A stretch of DNA of 36,203 nucleotides from Tenericutes bacterium HGW-Tenericutes-2 (GTDB lineage: Bacteria > Bacillota_I > Bacilli_A > Acholeplasmatales > Acholeplasmataceae): assembly GCA_002839095.1 (NCBI GenBank), contig PGXL01000015.1:1-36203 (forward strand). Direction: 5' to 3'. Positions within the stretch are counted from its first letter, which is position 1. Each line of letters opens with the position of its first letter. Under the pieces are notes generated by a model, which did not search any database, was not told where the DNA came from, and saw nothing but the letters and a program-made list of their open reading frames with translations. Made by a program: the position numbers and the translations under genes. This document shows, piece by piece, positions 25,251 through 33,766 of this stretch.

Positions 25251-25270
25251 AGACGAAAATTTGATATAGT
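25242..25270 (+). promoter_or_regulatory. Copper operon promoter
   Basis: TTGACA (25242-25247), 17-base spacer, TATAGT (25265-25270). The -35 is a perfect consensus and overlaps the last two codons of the YiiX gene and its TAG. The CsoR operator begins 7 bases downstream of the -10, so bound repressor would block transcription start. Confidence 0.85.
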
Positions 25271-25276
25271 TTAGAT

Positions 25277-25297
25277 ACACCCCACCACGGGAGGGGT
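25277..25297 (+). promoter_or_regulatory. Candidate CsoR operator, copZA side
   Basis: A pseudo-palindrome ACACCCCACC-A-CGGGAGGGGT with CCCC and GGGG half-sites, between the -10 and the start codon of the CopZ-like gene. It occurs base-for-base identically in front of csoR at 31948. G/C-rich dyads of this type are bound by CsoR proteins, so copper would release repression. The operator function is inferred. Confidence 0.8.
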
Positions 25298-25313
25298 AAA
25301 TAGGAGGATATAT

Positions 25314-25541
25314 ATGGCAACGATAATTTTTCGAATTGGAGATATTCACTGCATAGGATGTGTCAATAGAATCACAAGTGCTTTAACATCGAAAGGTGCA
25401 ACCAATGTCGATATTGATTTTTCTACACACATAGCCAAAGTTGTGACTGATGAAAATGATCCTGAAATAGATGCATATTTACAAGCAATAATTCAAACAG
25501 GATATCAAGCTGAGTATTTGACAACGCTAAAGGAGGAATAG
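25314..25541 (+). CDS. copZ: CopZ-like copper chaperone
   Basis: A 75-residue single heavy-metal-associated domain with a Cys pair in GDIHCIGC (residues about 9-16), which binds Cu(I) and passes it to CopA. The usual MxCxxC loop here reads IHCIGC. It begins at ATG 25314 behind AGGAGGATATAT, directly after the operator, and is followed by CopA after 4 bases. Gene order chaperone-ATPase is standard. Regulated by CsoR through the operator. Confidence 0.88.
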   Translation: MATIIFRIGDIHCIGCVNRITSALTSKGATNVDIDFSTHIAKVVTDENDPEIDAYLQAIIQTGYQAEYLTTLKEE

Positions 25542-25545
25542 ACTC

Positions 25546-28020
25546 ATGGATAAAAACATGAAGTTTCAAGTAAATGGCATGACATGTGCATCATGTGTAA
25601 ACCATGTGGAAAAAGCATTAAAAAAAGTCGAAGGTGTTATAGAAGCATCTGTTAACTTAGCTACTGAAACTGCATTGATTCAATATGACGAGGAACATTT
25701 TAATCCAGAAATTGCAATCAGTAGTGTCAAACATATTGGATATACACTTGTAATAGACGAAAAAAAGTATAAGCATATATCGGTAGTTATTGATGGCATG
25801 AGTTGTGCATCATGTGCAATAAAAATTGAGCAATCATTGGAGAAGTTAAAAGGCATCCATCATGTTTATGTGAATTTGGCTACTGAAAAAGCTGTGATTC
25901 AATATGATGAACATCTGCTAAGATTTAGTGATATAAAGCATACGATCAAGCAATTGGGCTATAATGTTCAGCTTGAAGTATCCAATGTTGATGTAATTGA
26001 TCCAGATATCATTAAAATGAATCACGCCAAAAAAAGAGTTAAAATGAGTGCTCTAGTCACTTCATTGATGATGTCTATGATGGTGATTCATATGTTTATC
26101 GTTGAAATACCATATTACACATGGCTTGTAGCTATCATGGGTTTTCCTGTCATTTTTGTGATCGGGCGTCATGTTCACAGAGGTAGCTACTATTCACTTA
26201 AATCGCTCAAACCAAATATGGATGTCCTTGTCTCACTCGGTTCAATACCACCATACCTTATAGGACTCATGGGGTTATTTTTCCCGATAACAACGTTTAT
26301 CGAAATGGCGACGACAATTATGACTTTCCATCTCATCGGCAAATATCTAGAAAGCAAAGCAAAAGGAAAAGCATCACAAGCCATCAAAAAATTGATGGAA
26401 TTAGGTGCAAAAACAGCACGTATTATAATTGACGATAGTGAAATTGAAGTTTTGACTAGTGAACTTAGTGTAGGAGATGTCATGGTGATTAAGCCAGGAG
26501 AAAAAATTCCTACAGATGGAACTATACTTGAAGGAAAAAGCATGATTGATGAGTCGATTGCCACAGGTGAGTCCATGCCTGTCAAAAAGAATGTAGGTGA
26601 TACGGTCATAGGTGCTACAATCAACAAGGATGGACTACTAAAAGTAGAAGTGACGAAAATTGGTCAGGATACTTTTCTATCGCAAGTCATCAAAATGGTT
26701 GAAGCATGTCAAGGATCAAAAGTACCAATTCAAGAGTTTGCAGATCGTATTACATCTTATTTTGTGCCCGCGATTATGGTCTTAACGCTGCTGACATTTG
26801 GTTCATTCTTAATTTTCAAGGATTTTCATTTAGGTATCTTGCGATATATGTCATCTATCTTGCCTTGGATTAATACTGATCAAACACCATTGACATTGGC
26901 ATTTATAACAGCAACTGCAGTACTCGTCATTGCTTGTCCATGTGCGCTTGGTTTAGGTACTCCAACTGCATTAATGGTGGGCAGTGGTGTTGGCGCTGAG
27001 AAAGGTATTTTAATCAGAAATGGTGAAGCAGTTCAAACTTTAAAAGACATCAAAGCTATTGCTTTTGATAAAACAGGAACACTAACCTATGGTAAACCTG
27101 TCGTAACAGATAAACACGCTTTACATATAGAGGAGCAACGAATGATGGTAATCGCAGCTTCTCTCGAAACTGGTTCAGAACATCCATTGGCATTGGCTAT
27201 CATAGATGATGTAAGAAAGGATAATCAATTATTAAGTAATCCTAAGGAGTTTCAAGCTATTTCTGGCATGGGGATTAAAGGTTTAATTGATGATCAAGTG
27301 TATTATTTTGGTAATCGAAAGTTGATGAAGTCGATAGGACATACATACGAAGGTTTAGAATCCATGATGCAACAACTTGAGCATGAAGCTAAAACTGTCA
27401 TGATGCTAGCAAATGACATTCAAATATTGGGTATCATTGCAGTTGCAGATGCATTAAAGCCTGAAGCAGTTCATGTCATTAAAGCGATAGAAAAACTGGG
27501 AATTACAACTGCAATGATTACAGGGGACAATGATAGGACTGCTCAAGCCATTGCAAAAAAAGCAGGCATTTCCAGAATTATATCTGATGTCCTACCAGAG
27601 GGCAAAGTCAGTGAAGTGATTCTACTTCAAAAAGAATTTGGCTTAGTTGCAATGGTCGGTGATGGTATCAATGATGCACCAGCATTAAAGCAAGCTAATG
27701 TGGGTATAGCTATTGGTACTGGTACAGACATAGCAAAAGAAGCGGCAGATGTTACACTTGTGTCTGGAGAACTACATACACTTTTAACTGCAATTCAGTT
27801 ATCAAAAGCTATTTTTAAGAAAATTAAAGAAAATTATTTTTGGGCTTGGTTTTATAATGCGATTGCAATCCCATTTGCTATGTTAGGATTACTACATCCA
27901 ATGATTGGTGCTGCTGCAATGTCATTAAGTTCGCTTAATGTAATCTATAATTCTTTAAGATTAAAAAAACTTTCCTTTTTAAAAAGTGAGAAAGAGTTAA
28001 CTTATGCACTCAAATCATAG
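25546..28020 (+). CDS. copA: Copper-exporting P-type ATPase CopA
   Basis: An 824-residue P1B-type ATPase. Two N-terminal heavy-metal domains carry GMTCASC and GMSCASC. The transmembrane metal site is CPC (C464) in CPCALGLGTPT. The phosphorylated Asp is D508 in DKTGTLT, and [13 protein letters not shown] completes the ATP-binding domain. This defines the Cu(I)-export class in the cytoplasmic membrane. AAGGAGGAAT precedes the ATG. It overlaps the Lgt gene by 17 bases, implying coupled expression. No odd features. Confidence 0.97.
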   Translation: MDKNMKFQVNGMTCASCVNHVEKALKKVEGVIEASVNLATETALIQYDEEHFNPEIAISSVKHIGYTLVIDEKKYKHISVVIDGMSCASCAIKIEQSLEKLKGIHHVYVNLATEKAVIQYDEHLLRFSDIKHTIKQLGYNVQLEVSNVDVIDPDIIKMNHAKKRVKMSALVTSLMMSMMVIHMFIVEIPYYTWLVAIMGFPVIFVIGRHVHRGSYYSLKSLKPNMDVLVSLGSIPPYLIGLMGLFFPITTFIEMATTIMTFHLIGKYLESKAKGKASQAIKKLMELGAKTARIIIDDSEIEVLTSELSVGDVMVIKPGEKIPTDGTILEGKSMIDESIATGESMPVKKNVGDTVIGATINKDGLLKVEVTKIGQDTFLSQVIKMVEACQGSKVPIQEFADRITSYFVPAIMVLTLLTFGSFLIFKDFHLGILRYMSSILPWINTDQTPLTLAFITATAVLVIACPCALGLGTPTALMVGSGVGAEKGILIRNGEAVQTLKDIKAIAFDKTGTLTYGKPVVTDKHALHIEEQRMMVIAASLETGSEHPLALAIIDDVRKDNQLLSNPKEFQAISGMGIKGLIDDQVYYFGNRKLMKSIGHTYEGLESMMQQLEHEAKTVMMLANDIQILGIIAVADALKPEAVHVIKAIEKLGITTAMITGDNDRTAQAIAKKAGISRIISDVLPEGKVSEVILLQKEFGLVAMVGDGINDAPALKQANVGIAIGTGTDIAKEAADVTLVSGELHTLLTAIQLSKAIFKKIKENYFWAWFYNAIAIPFAMLGLLHPMIGAAAMSLSSLNVIYNSLRLKKLSFLKSEKELTYALKS

Positions 28021-28933
28021 TAGCAAACATCTTAATCATCAGTATATGATTATGATTCACATCTTTTTGATGGTATTACTTATAGCAGTTGGAAGTCAAA
28101 ATGGTGCGCCATATTCGCGAGTCGCCATCGATTTAGGTCGTGTGCAAGTTTACTGGTATGCCATCTTCATCATGACCGGCATCTTTTTAGCAGCCTATCA
28201 CAGCCAAAAAGAGCTCAATCGCATGGGGTATCCTAAAGACATTATATATGATGGATTATTGATTGGATTACCTTTGGCATTACTGGGTGCTAGACTTTAT
28301 TATGTACTTTTTGATCCGCTACCACATTACAATTCATTCATAGATATAATCAATATTTCTAAAGGTGGATTAGCAATCCATGGAGCTATCATTACAACTT
28401 TGATTTTTGTACCAATTTTTTGCAAATTTAAAAAAATAAAATTACTTCCGCTATTAGACGTTCTTATGATTGGTTTTCTTATTGGGCAAATCATTGGCAG
28501 GTTCGGTAATTTCATGAACCATGAAGCTTATGGACCTGCTATTCAATCAGAACTCATAATCAATTTATTGCCCAAATTTATAGTTGAGCAAATGACACTT
28601 GGTGATGTTGTACATCATCCTACATTCCTATATGAAGGACTATGGAACCTAACCTTACTTGTAGCACTCATTGTGCTAAAAAAGAAACGGTTGCTTAAGA
28701 CGGGCGAAAATCTTGGTTTATATTTAATATGGTATGGACTTGGAAGGGGTTTAATCATTGAACCTATGCGAGTTAATGGAGCCTATGGAGATGCTTTAAT
28801 GTTAATGAATATACCCGTCAACATATTGATGTCCCTTGTTTTTGTGGGCTTAGGGATTTCATACTTGCTATTTAGTAGATATAAAATGAAAAGTTTACCT
28901 TATCAAACAGACTTGTTAATTGAAAAGAACTAG
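28004..28933 (+). CDS. lgt: Prolipoprotein diacylglyceryl transferase in copper operon
   Basis: A 309-residue multipass membrane enzyme that transfers diacylglycerol from phosphatidylglycerol to the lipobox Cys of prolipoproteins. The signature GRFGNFMNHEAYG is present (about residue 165), along with the GGLAIHGAI His motif (about residue 122) and the GRGLIIEPMR C-terminal Arg motif (about residue 248); all active-site positions look conserved. About 25 extra His/Asn-rich N-terminal residues precede the first helix (MHSNHSSKHLNH), unusual and possibly metal-binding. It overlaps copA by 17 bases, so it is expressed with copper export. Accessory Lgt copies in copper islands of Firmicutes are known to me. 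No lipoprotein substrate is visible here. Confidence 0.93.
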   Translation: MHSNHSSKHLNHQYMIMIHIFLMVLLIAVGSQNGAPYSRVAIDLGRVQVYWYAIFIMTGIFLAAYHSQKELNRMGYPKDIIYDGLLIGLPLALLGARLYYVLFDPLPHYNSFIDIINISKGGLAIHGAIITTLIFVPIFCKFKKIKLLPLLDVLMIGFLIGQIIGRFGNFMNHEAYGPAIQSELIINLLPKFIVEQMTLGDVVHHPTFLYEGLWNLTLLVALIVLKKKRLLKTGENLGLYLIWYGLGRGLIIEPMRVNGAYGDALMLMNIPVNILMSLVFVGLGISYLLFSRYKMKSLPYQTDLLIEKN

Positions 28934-28937
28934 AAAA

Positions 28938-28977
28938 AAATGCCATTGATATGTTATGTATCATTTGGCATTTTTAT
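28938..28977 (+). terminator. Terminator after lgt
   Basis: AAATGCCA (28938-28945) pairs with TGGCATTT (28966-28973), with an inner TGATA/TATCA pairing, followed by T residues. It closes the copZ-copA-lgt unit. Confidence 0.75.
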
Positions 28978-28983
28978 ATGTAA

Positions 28984-29007
28984 AAGCGAGTTGAAATCAA
29001 CTCGCTT
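28984..29007 (-). terminator. Convergent hairpin after copB
   Basis: AAGCGAGTTG and CAACTCGCTT form a perfect 10-bp stem with a 4-base loop, located 15 bases beyond the copB stop on the minus strand. The following T-tract is short, so termination may be aided by the neighbouring hairpin. Confidence 0.6.
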
Positions 29008-29022
29008 AGGTCAAAAACTGAT

Positions 29023-31065
29023 TTAAATTTTTAATAATCTCGCATTAATTGCAACAATGACAGTACTCAATGACATGAGTACAGCTCCAACTGCTGGACT
29101 CAATAGGATACCTATAGAACTTAAAACACCTGCAGCTAATGGAATCGCAACAATATTGTATCCGGTTGCCCAAATGAGATTTTGAATCATTTTTTTATAA
29201 GTTGATTTCGACAATTTAATAATATTAACAACATCCATAGGATTGCTCTTGACCAAAATGACATCTGCAGTCTCAATAGCAACATCTGTACCCGCACCTA
29301 TAGCGATACCAAGATGTGCTTTTGCTAAGGCAGGGGCATCATTGATACCATCACCAGTCATAGCTACCATTCGTCTTTCTTTTGTAAGTAATTCAATCTG
29401 ATGTGACTTTTGTTCTGGTAATACTTCAGCAATCACATATGTTATACCAATCTTTTTTGCAACCTCTTCAGCGACTTTTTGGTTATCGCCAGTAAGCATA
29501 ATAGATTCAATACCCATTTTCTTGAGTGTCTCAATCGCTTCTTTAGATTGTTTTCTAATCACATCACTTAAAGCGATATGTCCCACTAAAACTCTATCAT
29601 TTAGTACGAAAACAACAGTATTACCTTGACTAGCTAATGTATCATAATCCTTTTCATCAAATGCAATTCTTTGTTCTTTCAAATAGCCTGGGCTAACTAC
29701 TTCAATCGTCGAATTATTAACAATCCCTGTCAACCCTTTTCCAGGAATTGCTTGAATGTTTTGACCTTTTTGAAGTATGATACTCTTTTCTTTCGCTGCT
29801 CTAACGATGGCTTTTGCAATAGGATGTTCTGATTCATTTTCAACAGCATAAGCTAAAGACAATAATTCATTTTCATTTAGGTTTTCACTCGAAATTTTTG
29901 TTATACCAAATTCACCTTGCGTTAATGTCCCTGTTTTATCAAAAACAACAGTGTCGATTTTACGTGCATTTTCGAAGTTTGCACGATTTCTAATGAGTAA
30001 ACCGTGCTTTGCACCAATACTAGAAGATACTGCAGTAACTAAAGGTGTTGCTAAACCGAGCGCGTGAGGACATGAAATAATCACTACTGTAACTGCTCTT
30101 TCCATAGCAAATCCAATATCTTTCCCCAATAACGTCCAAATAATAAAAGTGCTTATTCCACCTATTAATGCGACATAGAATAAATATTTAGCAGCTATGT
30201 CAGCGATTCTTTGGGTCTTAGATCGCGTTTTTTGGGCATCTCTTACCAGTTTAATGACTTGTGAAAGGAAAGTATGCTCTCCAATTCGAGTCACTTCATA
30301 TTTAAGCGATCCCTCAGCATTAATAGATCCACCAATAAGCTCATCACCTTCTGATTTAATCACAGGCAGGGATTCTCCAGTTAACATTGACTCATTTACT
30401 GAAGATTTTCCTTCTATGATTATTCCATCAATTGGTATTTTTTCTCCGGGGCGCACCAATAAAACCATACCTACTTTAACACTAGATAATGCTATATCTG
30501 TAACATGACCGTCCTGATTGATGACATGTGCTTCTTCAGGCATTAACTTTAATAGTTCGTCGAGAGCTCTTGATGCGCCGAGTACAGATTTCATTTCAAT
30601 CCAATGGCCAAGAAGCATGATCGAAATCAATGTTGATAATTCCCAAAAGAAATCTTGTCCGATTTGGAAGACAACTGTATAGGCACTATAAAAGTAAGCT
30701 ACACCAATGGCGAGCCCAATGAGCGACATCATAGCAGGTGCCTTTTGTTTGATTTCATCTAAGGTACCTTTGAAGAAAGGCAATCCTCCATATATAAATA
30801 ATACCGTTGAAAGAAGTAGTAAAATGTATAAGTCACCAACAAATCTCAAATCAATTCTAAGGAACTCTTGAATCATTGGTGATAAAGTCAAAATAGGAAT
30901 CAATAGAATAAGTGATATAAAAAATCTTCTTTTAAAATCACTAACCATCATCGCATGATGATCGTGGTGATTATTTTGATTGTGAGAGTTGTGATGCTGA
31001 TTATGTTCATTATGGTTATGCTCTTGATGCATTTCATGATGATGTTGATGCTTATGACTATCCAT
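29023..31065 (-). CDS. copB: CopB-type copper P-type ATPase
   Basis: A 680-residue P1B-type ATPase. The N-terminal 37 residues are a His-rich tail (many HH and HNH blocks) instead of Cys-type heavy-metal domains. The membrane metal motif is CPH (C332) in [11 protein letters not shown], and the phosphorylated Asp is D376 in DKTGTLT. CPH plus a His tail defines the CopB class, linked to Cu(II)/Ag(I) export, complementary to the CPC-type CopA. It is the last gene of the csoR-cueP-copB unit. It starts at ATG 31065 behind AAAGGAGGATTAAA. Confidence 0.95.
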   Translation of the reverse strand: MDSHKHQHHHEMHQEHNHNEHNQHHNSHNQNNHHDHHAMMVSDFKRRFFISLILLIPILTLSPMIQEFLRIDLRFVGDLYILLLLSTVLFIYGGLPFFKGTLDEIKQKAPAMMSLIGLAIGVAYFYSAYTVVFQIGQDFFWELSTLISIMLLGHWIEMKSVLGASRALDELLKLMPEEAHVINQDGHVTDIALSSVKVGMVLLVRPGEKIPIDGIIIEGKSSVNESMLTGESLPVIKSEGDELIGGSINAEGSLKYEVTRIGEHTFLSQVIKLVRDAQKTRSKTQRIADIAAKYLFYVALIGGISTFIIWTLLGKDIGFAMERAVTVVIISCPHALGLATPLVTAVSSSIGAKHGLLIRNRANFENARKIDTVVFDKTGTLTQGEFGITKISSENLNENELLSLAYAVENESEHPIAKAIVRAAKEKSIILQKGQNIQAIPGKGLTGIVNNSTIEVVSPGYLKEQRIAFDEKDYDTLASQGNTVVFVLNDRVLVGHIALSDVIRKQSKEAIETLKKMGIESIMLTGDNQKVAEEVAKKIGITYVIAEVLPEQKSHQIELLTKERRMVAMTGDGINDAPALAKAHLGIAIGAGTDVAIETADVILVKSNPMDVVNIIKLSKSTYKKMIQNLIWATGYNIVAIPLAAGVLSSIGILLSPAVGAVLMSLSTVIVAINARLLKI

Positions 31066-31077
31066 TTTAATCCTCCT

Positions 31078-31635
31078 TTAGTTTAATTTTAGGGTAGTTA
31101 GACAAGTATTTGATGTACTAAACGTAGAAACCTCATCTGTAGCAGATAATCCATTATAGGTAACTGTTAATTGATAGTTCTTATTTTTGGGTAACCATAT
31201 GCCAGCAAATCCATTTGCACTACTTGTGATATTGTCTTCGAAAATAGTACTATTTGTTTGGGAATCTACTACTTTAACAGCAAATGATATGTTCTTCAAT
31301 TCTCCTCTGCAAGTGACTAAGTTATGATTTGCACAGGGATGTGTCTGATTGATATATGGAGCAAACGAAAGGTAAAACTGACCGTTAGGTAAGTCAAGTT
31401 CTACTTGATGATTTGCATCACCTAATAACAATTTCGATCCTGTGATTCCAGCACTAAAATTTGCTGGTTCATCTAGTCTGTTTTCTAGATAACTGACGAT
31501 TTCTTTAACACTCATACCATCTAAATCATAACGAGTTAGGAAGTCATTTCGATTTGGTGTTTTTAATGCGACTAAAACGATTGCTCCGAAAAATAAGAAA
31601 AATACAGAAATTGCAATGATTGTTTTTTTGTTCAT
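31078..31635 (-). CDS. cueP: CueP-like copper-binding protein
   Basis: A 185-residue protein with an N-terminal hydrophobic anchor (KKTIIAISVFFLFFGAIVLVAL). The CueP-type metal motif is visible as HPC at H99-C101, then H104 and C109 (NHNLVTCRGEL). Known CueP proteins are periplasmic copper-binding, protein-disulfide or copper-reducing factors; here it would lie on the outer face of the cell membrane. ATG 31635 is preferred because GAGG lies 6-9 bases upstream; a longer frame from 31647 overlaps csoR as ATGA. It is translated between csoR and copB. Confidence 0.88.
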   Translation of the reverse strand: MNKKTIIAISVFFLFFGAIVLVALKTPNRNDFLTRYDLDGMSVKEIVSYLENRLDEPANFSAGITGSKLLLGDANHQVELDLPNGQFYLSFAPYINQTHPCANHNLVTCRGELKNISFAVKVVDSQTNSTIFEDNITSSANGFAGIWLPKNKNYQLTVTYNGLSATDEVSTFSTSNTCLTTLKLN

Positions 31636-31643
31636 ACTAGACC

Positions 31644-31934
31644 TCATCTTAAATATTTCACTAAAATTTCAGTGATTTCATCAATTTTTTCTTTACCCTT
31701 TTGCTCCATAATTGCTTCACTGACGCAAGTGCTAATATGATCGTTTAAAATCAATGCATTTGTGTTTTGAAGCATTGCAATGACAGACAGTATTTGTTTT
31801 GATATGTCTACACAATATCTACCATCTTCATACATTTTCAGTATGCCTTCCATTTGACCACGTCCTGTCTTTAATAGCTGTTTAATCTTTTCTGCATTCA
31901 TGTGATGTGATTTGTCTTGATGCAAGTGATTCAT
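31644..31934 (-). CDS. csoR: Copper-sensing repressor CsoR
   Basis: A 96-residue all-helical DUF156 repressor. The Cu(I) ligands are C41 (RYCVDIS), H66 and C70 (NDHISTC), with the same spacing as C36-H61-C65 of the founding CsoR. Start ATG 31934 has TAAGGAGGAAATTT upstream; an open frame extends through the operator to 31979 but no ribosome site supports it. A His-rich N-terminal tail (HLHQDKSHHM) precedes the fold. It should bind the duplicated dyad at 31948 and 25277, controlling itself, cueP, copB and the copZ-copA-lgt unit. Copper binding would release DNA. Confidence 0.92.
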   Translation of the reverse strand: MNHLHQDKSHHMNAEKIKQLLKTGRGQMEGILKMYEDGRYCVDISKQILSVIAMLQNTNALILNDHISTCVSEAIMEQKGKEKIDEITEILVKYLR

Positions 31935-31947
31935 AAATTTCCTCCTT

Positions 31948-31968
31948 ACACCCCACCACGGGAGGGGT
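31948..31968 (-). promoter_or_regulatory. Candidate CsoR operator, csoR side
   Basis: Identical 21-bp dyad to the one at 25277, with CCCC and GGGG arms, located just upstream of the csoR ribosome site. It overlaps the start of the csoR transcript region, giving autoregulation. Confidence 0.8.
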
Positions 31969-31979
31969 TTGTTATACAT

Positions 31980-32007
31980 ATTATATCATGGAAATTTGAA
32001 AATGCAA
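31980..32007 (-). promoter_or_regulatory. csoR-cueP-copB promoter
   Basis: On the minus strand TTGCAT (32007-32002), 16-base spacer and a perfect TATAAT (31985-31980). The start site would fall about 7 bases further, within the CsoR operator, matching repression by steric block. Confidence 0.65.
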
Positions 32008-32070
32008 ATACATTTTTTCATTCATTATCTGTTCATAATCCTATGATATTATAATGTCGAGGTGAAAGAG

Positions 32071-32400
32071 ATGAAAAGAAAGCAAGGAATCGTTTTTGGG
32101 GTACTAATTGGGATTTTTGTGATTGCAGCACTCATATTTTGGTATTATTCTCCAAGGTGGTTTGAAAATAGTGAGTATCCTTATTATGGTCATATGATTG
32201 GTGGTTGGGGTATGCCGTTTGGAATGCTTGCAATGGGTTTATTTTGGATTGCAGTTATTTATGTTGCGTTCAATGGACACAGTTATCATAATGAATGCAG
32301 ACGTGATAGAGCAAACGAAGAATTAAAAATACGTCTTGCAAAAGGTGAAATTACAATTGATGAGTATGAAAAATTACTTGAAAAGATGAGGGATAAATAA
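32071..32400 (+). CDS. SHOCT-domain membrane protein
   Basis: A 109-residue membrane protein (ATG 32071 with CGAGGTGAAAGAG upstream; the longer frame from GTG 32062 is unlikely). Two hydrophobic segments (about residues 4-22 and 40-65; YYGHMIGGWGMPFGMLAMG between them is Gly/Met-rich) lead to a C-terminal SHOCT motif (RLAKGEITIDEYEKLLEKM), a short oligomerisation helix pair. It sits divergent from csoR and precedes a Met-rich secreted protein with which it seems co-transcribed. Such proteins often accompany copper systems, but the role is unproven. Confidence 0.75.
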   Translation: MKRKQGIVFGVLIGIFVIAALIFWYYSPRWFENSEYPYYGHMIGGWGMPFGMLAMGLFWIAVIYVAFNGHSYHNECRRDRANEELKIRLAKGEITIDEYEKLLEKMRDK

Positions 32401-32401
32401 C

Positions 32402-33013
32402 ATGAGAAAAAGCACTATTATTTTAGGATTGGCAGTAATCATTATATTTACTGGCATGTTTTCAATGTTCGTAGTCAACACATATGGGCGGGAAACAGAT
32501 AACGCTATCATTACTATAAACATGAGTCAACATGGTATGATGGGGTTCGCCAGTGAGATAAATAATTATGAAAGAGCTTATTTACATCTTAATACTGAGA
32601 ATCAAACAAAAATTGATTTAGCATTTGCGAGTGAATTATTATCAGTTAATATGCAAGGATACTCTAACCTTGAGGTAGTTGAAGTTATTCATCAAGTAAA
32701 ATCCAATATTTTAGACACTATTCAGTTTGAATACACAAGCCAACGATATGGAATGATGGGCGGTAACATGATGAGATACGACAGTAATGATCAATATACT
32801 TCGTGTGGATATCAAAATAGAGTTAACTCATATGAGTGGCTATACACTCATTCAGATGAAGAGCAAAAACTAAATTTTGATTTAAAATTTGCTAACGCAA
32901 TCATGCAATTAGATATGGATAGTCTAACAGCGACTGAACTTGTAGAAAAAATAAGTGAAATTAAACTAGCACTAATTGATCAAGTCTTAAATCCAGTACA
33001 ATCGAACGAATAA
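32402..33013 (+). CDS. Met-rich secreted/anchored protein with internal repeat
   Basis: A 203-residue protein with an N-terminal signal anchor (TIILGLAVIIIFTGMFSMFVV). Two homologous helical halves are visible: from NNYERAYLHL (about residue 56) to VIHQVKSNILD, and from NSYEWLYTHS (about residue 141) to EISEIKLALID, each about 57 residues. Met-rich clusters occur before and between them (SQHGMMGF near residue 43; YGMMGGNMMRY near residue 118), reminiscent of extracellular copper-binding sites. It begins one base after the SHOCT gene stop and ends before a terminator. Copper binding is inferred. Confidence 0.65.
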   Translation: MRKSTIILGLAVIIIFTGMFSMFVVNTYGRETDNAIITINMSQHGMMGFASEINNYERAYLHLNTENQTKIDLAFASELLSVNMQGYSNLEVVEVIHQVKSNILDTIQFEYTSQRYGMMGGNMMRYDSNDQYTSCGYQNRVNSYEWLYTHSDEEQKLNFDLKFANAIMQLDMDSLTATELVEKISEIKLALIDQVLNPVQSNE

Positions 33014-33023
33014 AAGTATTTTT

Positions 33024-33050
33024 GGGTGGGTACTCATACTCACCCTTTTT
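33024..33050 (+). terminator. Terminator after the Met-rich protein
   Basis: GGGTGGGTA and TACTCACCC form a 9-bp stem (one G-T pair) around CTCA, followed by TTTTT. A clear intrinsic terminator separating the copper-associated genes from the two-component system. Confidence 0.85.
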
Positions 33051-33085
33051 ATTGATGTATAATAGATATAAGGAAGTGATGTTAA

Positions 33086-33766
33086 TTGAAAATACTAATT
33101 GTTGAAGATTATCCTAAAATTAATCAAATGCTTGCAATCTATGCGCGTAAAGATGGACACGAAGTAAAACAAGTTTATGATGGAGAAATTGCACTTGAAA
33201 CCACAAAAAATGAAAAATTTGATGTGATTCTTTTAGATCTAATGCTTCCTGGTATTCAAGGTGAAGAATTAATCAAACTAATACGCAAAGTTTCAGATGT
33301 GTACATTATCGTTCTTTCAGCAAAAATTGATGTGAAGGATCGAATTGATGTGATTACCATTGGTGCCGATGACTACATGACAAAACCTTTTTCGATTGAA
33401 GAGGTTATGGCTAAAATAAGAAACTTGGAGAAAAGATTGATTTTAAATCATCCGAATATTTATACCTTTAATCATAGTCATTTGAAAGTGCTTCCCCTTT
33501 CTAGAGAAGTATACGTTAACAATGAATTGATTTATTTAACACAATATGAATATGATGTATTAATGTATCTGCTGAAACATCCCAATATTGTGTTTTCTAG
33601 AGAAGCGATTATTGAACACTGTTTTTCACATAGTGACGCTTTTGATCGGGTCATCGATGTTTTCATCAAAAATATCCGAAAAAAAATAGATTTACTGCCT
33701 GGACAGTCATATATTAAAACACATTATGGAGTTGGTTATCAATTTGTAGGAGAACGAGATGAATAG
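33086..33766 (+). CDS. OmpR-family response regulator
   Basis: A 226-residue regulator. Receiver domain, residues 1-115: KILIVEDYPK, phosphoacceptor D51 in VILLDLMLPG, then TKPFS with the conserved Lys. Winged-helix DNA-binding domain, residues about 130-222 (ending YIKTHYGVGYQFVGE). The start is TTG 33086 behind AAGGAAGTGATG. It overlaps the kinase gene by 8 bases. It lies downstream of copper genes but with a terminator between, so a copper link is only possible. The target genes are unknown. Confidence 0.92.
   Translation: MKILIVEDYPKINQMLAIYARKDGHEVKQVYDGEIALETTKNEKFDVILLDLMLPGIQGEELIKLIRKVSDVYIIVLSAKIDVKDRIDVITIGADDYMTKPFSIEEVMAKIRNLEKRLILNHPNIYTFNHSHLKVLPLSREVYVNNELIYLTQYEYDVLMYLLKHPNIVFSREAIIEHCFSHSDAFDRVIDVFIKNIRKKIDLLPGQSYIKTHYGVGYQFVGERDE

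Noticed and set aside
26190-26627. Minus-strand 145-residue frame within copA
   Set aside because: Antisense of a canonical P-type ATPase; a shadow.
25277-31968. Repeats as CRISPR or transposon ends
   Set aside because: Only two copies, each in front of a copper gene and with promoter spacing; operators explain them better.
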